A stretch of DNA of 11,619 bases, from contig DYKH01000156.1 in NCBI GenBank assembly GCA_020722685.1, positions 1 to 11,619 of the forward strand, in the 5' to 3' direction. Shown one piece after another: positions 6,476-11,619 of this stretch. The translations under genes were made by a program, and so were the position numbers. The stretch's first letter is position 1, and each line of letters starts with the position of its first letter. Origin of the DNA: Caldithrix sp. GTDB lineage: Bacteria > KSB1 > UBA2214 > DYKH01. The notes under the pieces were generated by a model, which worked only from the letters and a program-made list of their open reading frames with translations, searched no databases and was not told the DNA's origin.

Positions 6476-7468
6476 TCATTCCTCGGAAAAGGTCAGGTCC
6501 CAGACTTCGGCGCCGGGCAAGCCCAGGCGCTGCCAATTTTTGCCTAAATCATCGGTGCGAAGGACGCCGCTGCCGACCGTGCCGACCCATAATCTGCCGG
6601 CCACCTCGGGATCAAAGCTCAGGGCGTGGATGGTCAGGGAGGGCAGTCCCTTTTTGATTTGTCGCCAGGAGCGCCCGCCGTCGGTGCTGAGGAACACCCC
6701 GGTGCCATATCCGGCCGCAGCCATCCATTGCGGATTGGCAGGGTTGATGGCCGTGGCGTAAATGTCCTCTTTGCTGGGCGGGCCGGGGGCGCGGCGCCAG
6801 CTTCTGCCGCCATCGCCAGACAAGAAAACTCCTTTTCCTTCTGTTCCGGCCAGCCAAAGCTGAGGATTTGATCGGCACTGATGCAGATCCAAAACTGCCG
6901 TATCTGCTATGGCGATATGCTTCCAGGTGGCTCCGGTATCGGTGGATTCGTAGATTCCTCCTTCGCCGCCGGTGAGAAAGCGGTTCTTGACGCTATAGTC
7001 CGCTTCAATCGTCTGCACAAAAGTCGGCTTGGGCTGAAGATCGGCGGGTAGCCAGGTTTCGCCTTGATCGGTCGTGCGGCAAATTCCGTAAGCTGTTGCG
7101 CCGCAAACAAGATTTGGCGACAGGGGGTGAACCGCAACATCCTGTACTTCGGTCACGCGATGGTCGGTGGTGATGCGCCAGTTTTGGCCGCCGTCCATAC
7201 TGCGAAAAACGCCGTTACCACAGGCGAGGAATATGATTTGAGGGTCTTTCGGATCGGGGCAGACGCCGTTGTTGCGCGGCCCACGCCAGCCGAGGTGGGT
7301 CCAGGTCGTGTCTCCTTCCCAACGAAACAGTCCGCTGGGCGGATTGGGTGCGCCGACGGTGTAGCTGCGAGTTTGCAACACCGCCACATAGAGTTTGGGT
7401 TTGGCTAGTCCGGTTTGGAAGAATAGCAAAAACGCAAACAGGAGTAGATGGCTTACGTGTTTTGTCAT
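6476..7468 (-). CDS. Secreted Asp-box (BNR) seven-bladed beta-propeller
   Basis: 330 residues with a signal peptide (1-22, hydrophobic LLLFAFLLFF, likely cut after A22). Six Asp boxes of the S/T-x-D-x-G-x-x-W type are visible at 90-97, 132-139, 175-182, 217-224, 261-268 and 305-312, spaced 42 to 44 residues. A seventh, degenerate blade fits at about 48-56 (WEGDTTWTH), which is what a closed seven-bladed propeller needs. Such propellers occur in sialidases, GH74 xyloglucanases, VPS10/sortilin-like and photosystem-assembly proteins; the usual sialidase R-I-P motif and arginine triad are not apparent, so a binding or non-sialidase role is likelier. The start is fixed by AGGAGG six bases upstream. 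The stop TGA overlaps the ATG at 6479 of the lyase-like gene, so the two are translated as a coupled pair. Confidence 0.85.
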   Translation of the reverse strand: MTKHVSHLLLFAFLLFFQTGLAKPKLYVAVLQTRSYTVGAPNPPSGLFRWEGDTTWTHLGWRGPRNNGVCPDPKDPQIIFLACGNGVFRSMDGGQNWRITTDHRVTEVQDVAVHPLSPNLVCGATAYGICRTTDQGETWLPADLQPKPTFVQTIEADYSVKNRFLTGGEGGIYESTDTGATWKHIAIADTAVLDLHQCRSNPQLWLAGTEGKGVFLSGDGGRSWRRAPGPPSKEDIYATAINPANPQWMAAAGYGTGVFLSTDGGRSWRQIKKGLPSLTIHALSFDPEVAGRLWVGTVGSGVLRTDDLGKNWQRLGLPGAEVWDLTFSEE

Positions 7469-7474
7469 TATGAG

Positions 7475-7480
7475 CCTCCT
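7475..7480 (-). promoter_or_regulatory. Ribosome binding site of the BNR propeller gene
   Basis: A full AGGAGG on the minus strand, six bases before the ATG at 7468. It fixes that start and is probably the main ribosome entry for the two-gene transcript. No convincing promoter was found between it and the hairpin at 7566-7650. Confidence 0.7.
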
Positions 7481-7565
7481 GAGAGATTTGCAGGCATTTG
7501 AAAGTTGGTGATAAGGATGACAAGTTGGACATTAATGAGCATTATGAATGTCGATAAGGCAGAAT

Positions 7566-7650
7566 ATAGAACACGAACGACCCGGATGACTCGGATTTGC
7601 ACAGACTTGATCCGTGAAAATCCGCGTTATTTGTGTCATCCGTGTTCCAT
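7566..7650. repeat. Imperfect 41-bp inverted repeat built of 9-bp units
   Basis: The left arm (7566-7606) and right arm (7610-7650) are reverse complements at 30 of 41 positions without gaps, separated by the three bases TTG. Each arm is itself a degenerate 9-bp tandem array with core ATCCGTG; in the right arm, ATCCG-type cores recur at about 9-bp steps, as do CGTG/TGTG endings. The element lies about 100 bp upstream of the BNR gene, which reads away from it. The rest of the gap 7469-7910 holds only an AT-rich stretch with a possible promoter at 7780 and a small GGAG/CTCC stem near 7845-7857. Confidence 0.7.
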
Positions 7651-7779
7651 TTGAGTATATCCAATTTCAGCTACTCATTCAAATGGGTAATGGGAATGCA
7701 AAGGAGCAATGGAGACGAACAACGGAATTTACAAAACCGAGCAATAGAAGCAAGCTTAAAAATTTCGTGAAAATATTTT

Positions 7780-7808
7780 TTGGTTATAGAATGGCGTTTT
7801 GTTATATT
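7780..7808 (+). promoter_or_regulatory. Possible promoter for the UroD-like gene
   Basis: TTGGTT (7780-7785) and TATATT (7803-7808) are 17 bp apart in an AT-rich stretch about 100 bp before the UroD-like start. The -35 match is weak (3 of 6), so the call rests on spacing, base composition and position. If the organism uses a Bacteroidota-type sigma factor, this prediction may not hold. Confidence 0.25.
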
Positions 7809-7910
7809 CCTTCCGATTTGATGTTCTCTCTCCTTTAGCTCAGGGAGTTACGCTCCTTATCAGCACGCAGCGCACCGCAAACATGCACGGAAATGCAACG
7901 AGTGATCACC

Positions 7911-8549
7911 ATGACCCATCGTGATCTGTGGAAGAACATCCTGCAGTACCGCAGCTTTGATCGCATGCCGGTCTTACACTGGAAAGGCTGGCCGGAAACC
8001 AACGAACGCTGGCATCAAGAAGGCTTGCCAAAGGACGCCGACGAGCATCAATTCTTCCAAACTATCCCCATTCATTCCCATCTCAACATCAACCTCGAGC
8101 TCTATCCCGAATTCGCCGAAGAAACGATTGAAGCAAGGGCAAGCTATCGAATTTTCCGGCAAAGTGACGGCGTTTTCGCCCAGCACTGGAAGAACCAGAG
8201 CTGCATTCCGCACTTTTGGGATTTCACTTTGCGCGGCGCGGATGGCTGGGAGGAATACGAACGGCGATTGCAACCCGATCCGGGTCGCATCTCAGCCGAT
8301 TTCGATGCGCAAATCGCCAAGGCCAAAAGGACTGACGCGCCCATTTCCACTGCTACGGGTTCTATGATTGGTTGGATTCGCAATTGGATGGGAGTGAAAA
8401 ATCTCGCCTTCTTGTGCTACGATGACCGCAAGCTATTGGCAACGATGGTCGGCACCATAGCCGATCTGGTTTGCTGGTCATTAGACCTAATCTTGCCAAA
8501 GGTCCAAGTGGATTGCGGCTGGGAATGGGAAGATATTTGCTTTCGCTGA
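7911..8549 (+). CDS. Truncated uroporphyrinogen-decarboxylase-like protein (gene remnant)
   Basis: 212 residues from the ATG at 7911; an upstream in-frame ATG at 7893 adds six residues. The opening M-T-H-R-D-L-W-K-N-I-L...F-D-R-M-P-V-L-H-W fits the start of UroD-superfamily proteins (usual form M-T-x-R-E-R-x...P-D-R-x-P-V), which is why 7911 is preferred. A later block, T-G-S-M-I-G-W-I-R-N-W-M-G-V-K-N...Y-D-D, matches the middle of the family. Members are usually about 340 to 380 residues; here the frame ends at DCGWEWEDICFR, where the family normally continues with a further half barrel. The missing part is not found downstream in any frame. Full-length relatives include haem-pathway decarboxylases and corrinoid-dependent methyltransferases; distant members are common near sugar-acid catabolic genes. 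As it stands the barrel would be incomplete, so it is probably non-functional. Confidence 0.7.
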   Translation: MTHRDLWKNILQYRSFDRMPVLHWKGWPETNERWHQEGLPKDADEHQFFQTIPIHSHLNINLELYPEFAEETIEARASYRIFRQSDGVFAQHWKNQSCIPHFWDFTLRGADGWEEYERRLQPDPGRISADFDAQIAKAKRTDAPISTATGSMIGWIRNWMGVKNLAFLCYDDRKLLATMVGTIADLVCWSLDLILPKVQVDCGWEWEDICFR

Positions 8550-8672
8550 TGTAATCTACTTCGAGGCCGAGGATTCGAAACTTAGACCGACGCTCTACAC
8601 TACCGAGTTTTACCTGCATTCCGCAGGATGCCCGGAAAAAAACAAAATAACTGAGAAAAATGCAGTGAATGC

Positions 8673-8678
8673 AGGAGG
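8673..8678 (+). promoter_or_regulatory. Ribosome binding site deciding the lyase start
   Basis: AGGAGG lies four bases before the ATG at 8683. This favours that ATG over an in-frame GTG at 8665, and the signal peptide begins properly from it. Confidence 0.65.
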
Positions 8679-8682
8679 ACCT

Positions 8683-10914
8683 ATGCGATGCTTTGGCTGT
8701 TTAATCGTATTGTGTCTGCTGGTCACCTCCGGGTTCAGCCAGAAAGCCGCGTATCTTGCCCAAATCAAAGCCATGACCGAAAAGGGCTGGCAAGAGTACC
8801 CCGGCGTCATTGAAAGATGGAAGCAAAACTACAACCCCAGTAATCTTTGGGGCTATGATTCCCCCGGTCAGCCCATTTATTTAGCCAGCTCGCTGGCCTT
8901 TCTGTACGAGCTGACGAAGGATCGCTCCTATGCCGAGCGAGCCATTCAGATATTATCCACCTATGGTGACTTGCGCGACACCTATCCCAAAGATTACTGG
9001 AAGACTCGAGCGGAATACGTGAATGGAATTCCTGCCATTTCTAATTTCTTCTTCATTCCGCCGTACATGCGGGCATACCTGCGCATTCGCGATAGCCGAT
9101 ATCTTGATGCGGCAGCTAAGGCAAAAATTGAAAAGGAAGTGGCACATAATGCCAATTTCATTTTTCACTTTCCCGAATGGGGCGCCCACAACCGCGCAAT
9201 GCTCCGTGCTGAAGCCTTGCAGTACACCATCCTGGCTTTGAAGGATCATCCGGAAGTGGAAAAATGGAAAAAAATGACCGAAGCATTGGCTTATGATAAT
9301 CTTCATGGCTGGGAAATAGAGGACGCCACCGTCTATCATCCGGTCTGGCTGCTTTCCCTTTTCAGCTACGCCGAGGCTTCCGGGCATAATGAGCTTTGGG
9401 ACTCTCCGCTGACAAAGTACTATCTGAAGTATTTCGTCAAGCTCATTGGTCCCGACGGAAGAATCCCGGACTTTGGCGACGCCAATTGGGGATCCTGTTG
9501 GGAGAGCCTGCGCTTCGTGGCCATTTTTGAAAAAGGCGCCTCGGTCTTCCGCGACCCGGAAATGAAATGGGCGGCCAAAACCATCTTTGAGGGCGCCCTC
9601 AAACGTGGACTGGGCAGCAGCGACGCCTATTCGCTGAGCGATGCCTATCGCTGGGCGGATGAGTCCATTCCCGCCAAAGCACCCACCGATTTGAGCCAAG
9701 AGGTGCTCGATGACGTCGTGGGTAAAAAAATCGTCTTTCGTAACGGTCGGAAAGATACCGATACGTATATGCTGCTGACTTATCGCGACGAGGGTGACGG
9801 CGGCTGGCTGGATCGGGAGTTTTTGCGTCAAAGCCTTTCCGTGGAAGAGGAGAAGATGCATCACGGCCATTCCGACGAAAACAGCATCGCCGTGTTGATG
9901 GACAAGGGCGCGGTACTGCTGCACGATGCGGGCTATCGCGACGCCTTGCCCAGCGGCGAATATGGCGCTTTCCGCGCCGACTATTTTCACAACCGCGTAG
10001 TGGTGCGGAAGGACAAGCGGGACAGCCACCAAAAGTTAATGGAATACATTCGCAATTCGGGGGCCTACCGTCCGGTGCAAACGAAAAAAATCGATTTCCT
10101 GACCCTGAACCACGTAGACATGAGTCGCACCCGTCTCGTAGATGAGAATCTGGGCTACCAATGGGATCGCATCATCGCCTACATGAAAGAGCGCGGCTTT
10201 TTCGTCGTCGTGGATGACATCAAAGCTTTAAGGACGGATTATTTTACTTTCACCAATCTCTGGCACACGCAAAAAATACTGGAACAAGGAGAGCGCTATT
10301 TCAAGGTCGCCAATGATTCCATCCGGCAATTCAAGTTTTTGCAGAATCAGGGGCTGCTCATTTATTTCCCGGAGAACTATGCCAAAACTATCGGCAGTGA
10401 GCCGATCCGCAGGCAGTATCAGGACGAGCTTGCCATTTACCAAACCATTGCCAGTCACTATAAGGCCGGGGATCATGAGGCGTTCATCACTATTTTGGCG
10501 CCCATTGAGCGAGCGGCCGATCCAAAGGCATTCATGTCGGAAATCCAAATGCTGAATGTCTCGACCCCCGGCAAGGCCATAGGCATTCGCTTTGGCAACG
10601 ATCAGGAAAGCGCGGTACTGGGAGTGAAATTGGATATGGAAATGGAAATTGCCAGGGAAAACATCCGGCCGCGCTATTTGTATGATCTAGGCAAAGTTCG
10701 GTATGGTGATTTCGAGACCGATGGGCATTTCTTTTTCGCCATGATCAAAGCAGGCAGCATAGACTATTCGGTCTCGAACGTCCTAAAAGTTTTGTACAAA
10801 GATAAAGTCCTGATGGCCGCTTTGCCCAATGCGCACGCGCTCCAATTGGATGGCGCGCCGGATCGAACCGGCTTTGTCAAATGGCGATTCTGGCAAGACC
10901 TTGTTAGGCTGTAG
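8683..10914 (+). CDS. Exported heparinase II/III-like polysaccharide lyase
   Basis: 743 residues from the ATG at 8683. Residues 1-19 (MRCFGCLIVLCLLVTSGFS) form a signal peptide; C6 near the core is not in a good lipobox, so periplasmic or secreted is preferred over lipoprotein. Residues about 30-330 are helical, as in the alpha/alpha toroid of PL families 12, 15, 17 and 21, with WGAHNRAMLRAEAL (H169-N170-R171) at a likely substrate-binding helix. Residues about 355-700 are a beta-sandwich of the Heparinase_II_III type: HHGHSDENS at 393-401 (usual H-G-H-x-D-x-N/G-S), then GAVLLHDAGYRD, then YFHNRVVV (H436-N437), matching the family's HNT motif. These enzymes cleave uronic-acid-containing glycans by beta-elimination; the substrate is not deducible. 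The last three codons and the stop are part of the 8-bp repeat array, so the original C-terminus may have been slightly different. The amidohydrolase gene follows on the same strand. Confidence 0.88.
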   Translation: MRCFGCLIVLCLLVTSGFSQKAAYLAQIKAMTEKGWQEYPGVIERWKQNYNPSNLWGYDSPGQPIYLASSLAFLYELTKDRSYAERAIQILSTYGDLRDTYPKDYWKTRAEYVNGIPAISNFFFIPPYMRAYLRIRDSRYLDAAAKAKIEKEVAHNANFIFHFPEWGAHNRAMLRAEALQYTILALKDHPEVEKWKKMTEALAYDNLHGWEIEDATVYHPVWLLSLFSYAEASGHNELWDSPLTKYYLKYFVKLIGPDGRIPDFGDANWGSCWESLRFVAIFEKGASVFRDPEMKWAAKTIFEGALKRGLGSSDAYSLSDAYRWADESIPAKAPTDLSQEVLDDVVGKKIVFRNGRKDTDTYMLLTYRDEGDGGWLDREFLRQSLSVEEEKMHHGHSDENSIAVLMDKGAVLLHDAGYRDALPSGEYGAFRADYFHNRVVVRKDKRDSHQKLMEYIRNSGAYRPVQTKKIDFLTLNHVDMSRTRLVDENLGYQWDRIIAYMKERGFFVVVDDIKALRTDYFTFTNLWHTQKILEQGERYFKVANDSIRQFKFLQNQGLLIYFPENYAKTIGSEPIRRQYQDELAIYQTIASHYKAGDHEAFITILAPIERAADPKAFMSEIQMLNVSTPGKAIGIRFGNDQESAVLGVKLDMEMEIARENIRPRYLYDLGKVRYGDFETDGHFFFAMIKAGSIDYSVSNVLKVLYKDKVLMAALPNAHALQLDGAPDRTGFVKWRFWQDLVRL

Positions 10915-11066
10915 ACTTTTAGACTGTTAGGTGGTTAGACTGTTAGACTGTTAGGCTGTTAGGTGGTAGGATGTTAGGCTGTTAGGCTGTAGGCTGATAG
11001 GCTGTAGGCTACAGCCTATCAGCCTAACAGTCTAACAGTCTGCTTCCTAACAGCCTACAGCCTAAA
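10902..11066. repeat. 8-bp tandem/inverted repeat array with a 37-bp palindrome
   Basis: From 10902 to about 10990 the plus strand carries degenerate 8-bp units (GTTAGGCT type; some shortened to 7), and from 11026 to 11066 their reverse complement (AGCCTAAC type). At the centre, 10990-11026 is a perfect palindrome of two 18-bp arms around one base (11008). The array begins inside the lyase gene, providing its codons V-R-L and the TAG stop, and ends 17 bp before the amidohydrolase ATG, filling almost the whole gap. No T-run follows the stem, so it is not a standard terminator. It could protect the lyase mRNA end or divide expression between the two genes. Confidence 0.85.
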
Positions 11067-11083
11067 CCGCTAAAAGGCTTCGT

Positions 11084-11619
11084 ATGAAAAAAATCGACGT
11101 TCACGTGCATTTGGGCAAGCTTTTCTACCGTTTTCCCGGTGCGCGGGTAAAGGATGTGTTGGAGATGATGGATCGTCTGGAGGTGGAAAAAGCGTGCATC
11201 ATGGCCAATGACAATCCTGAGGAGTTGGATTATTATTTTACTACCGATCAAGTATTGCGCGCTTGCCGGAGGCATAAGGATAGGCTTGTTCCGTTTTGCA
11301 ACGTGGATCCGCGCCACGGCGATCCGCCGACCTACGATCCGACGCCAATCATGGAAAGATACATTGAGCGCGGCTGCAAAGGCTTTGGCGAGGTGCTGGC
11401 CGGACTGCCCATTGACGATCCGAGATTGATGCTGCTCTACGCCGTGTGCGAGAAGCTGGGCCTGCCCATTTTGCTGCACATCGACAAATACCGCAACACT
11501 GACGACCTCGGCTTGCCGCGTTTTGAAAGAGTTTTGCAGACTTTTCCCAAGGCCGTCTTTATCGCTCATGCGGTGCATTGGTGGAGCGAGATTTCGGCTG
11601 GAGTGAAGGAAGAGGAAAA
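11084..11619 (+). CDS. Amidohydrolase-2 family metal-dependent hydrolase (5' part)
   Basis: The gene runs off the right edge; 178 residues are visible. The start is the ATG at 11084 with AAAAGG upstream (spacing about six). The opening MKKIDVHVHLG has the H-x-H metal motif (H7, H9) on the first strand of a TIM barrel. Further expected metal or catalytic positions follow: LLHIDK (H132) and FIAHAVHWW (H162, H165). The intervening C-N-V-D-P-R and G-C-K-G-F-G-E motifs are typical of Amidohydro_2 (PF04909), which includes decarboxylases such as ACMSD and lactonases such as LigI. No signal peptide, so cytoplasmic. It follows the exported lyase after the 8-bp array and may be cotranscribed. A role in processing an unsaturated or lactonised uronate is plausible but inferred. 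The third acidic position on the last strand lies beyond the window. Confidence 0.88.
   Translation, partial: MKKIDVHVHLGKLFYRFPGARVKDVLEMMDRLEVEKACIMANDNPEELDYYFTTDQVLRACRRHKDRLVPFCNVDPRHGDPPTYDPTPIMERYIERGCKGFGEVLAGLPIDDPRLMLLYAVCEKLGLPILLHIDKYRNTDDLGLPRFERVLQTFPKAVFIAHAVHWWSEISAGVKEEE

Noticed and set aside
7614..7838. 74-codon plus-strand open frame
   Set aside because: Its first dozen codons are the 9-bp repeat arm and the rest is AT-rich intergenic sequence; no protein-like domain.
7836..7862. TAGCTCAGG-like motif resembling a tRNA D-arm
   Set aside because: No cloverleaf can be built; only a 4-bp GGAG/CTCC stem is present.
8560..8590. TTCGAA-containing stretch resembling a tRNA T-loop
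   Set aside because: The flanking bases do not pair as a T-stem on either strand and there is no acceptor or D-arm.
8953..10032. 359-codon minus-strand open frame
   Set aside because: Long, but wholly inside the heparinase-like lyase, which carries the family motifs; low-complexity composition typical of antisense shadows.
10990..11026. Intrinsic terminator
   Set aside because: The stem is strong, but no T-run follows on either strand and the surrounding sequence is part of a repeat array.
11024..11578. Minus-strand open frame at the right edge
   Set aside because: Antisense to the amidohydrolase frame, which has H-x-H and later His motifs; its own start region is the 8-bp repeat.

Overview
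The window looks like chromosomal DNA from an uncultured bacterium of the FCB/KSB1/Calditrichota/Ignavibacteria type. This is inferred from the first gene, whose C-terminus is a type A, type IX secretion (T9SS) sorting domain with a YPNPFN motif, and from four secreted proteins of carbohydrate-active type. There are no rRNA, tRNA, CRISPR, phage or transposase genes.

Layout. 3-581 (+): 3' end of a secreted FG-GAP/VCBS protein with a T9SS tail. 774-3080 (+): large exported protein, probably with a TIM barrel (glycoside-hydrolase-like). 3504-4162 (+): a VapBC-type toxin-antitoxin pair lying between two direct copies of a heptamer repeat element. 4212-4469 (-): stump of a second, unrelated antitoxin that runs into one of those repeats. 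7468 to 4653 (-): a translationally coupled pair, a secreted seven-bladed Asp-box (BNR) propeller followed by an exported alpha/alpha-toroid lyase-like enzyme. 7911-8549 (+): N-terminal two thirds of a uroporphyrinogen-decarboxylase-like protein. 8683-10914 (+): an exported heparinase II/III-like polysaccharide lyase. 11084 to the window end (+): the start of an amidohydrolase-2 (TIM-barrel metal-dependent hydrolase) gene.

How they may work together (inference). The BNR propeller, the two toroid enzymes and the large exported protein look like an extracellular or periplasmic kit for an acidic, uronate-containing glycan. The UroD-like and amidohydrolase genes are cytoplasmic and often accompany sugar-acid catabolism. 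No SusC/SusD pair, transporter or regulator is visible here.

The most unusual aspect is repeat content. Four different short degenerate tandem-repeat families occur in about 8 kb, with unit lengths of 6, 7, 8 and 9 bp. They sit at gene edges: the 6-mer array encodes a signal peptide, the 7-mer arrays bracket the toxin-antitoxin pair and appear to supply its promoter, the 8-mer array provides a stop codon and fills an intergenic gap with a perfect 37-bp palindrome, and the 9-mer array forms an imperfect 41-bp hairpin upstream of the BNR gene. Successive 6-mer units differ by at most one base, as if copied stepwise with errors.
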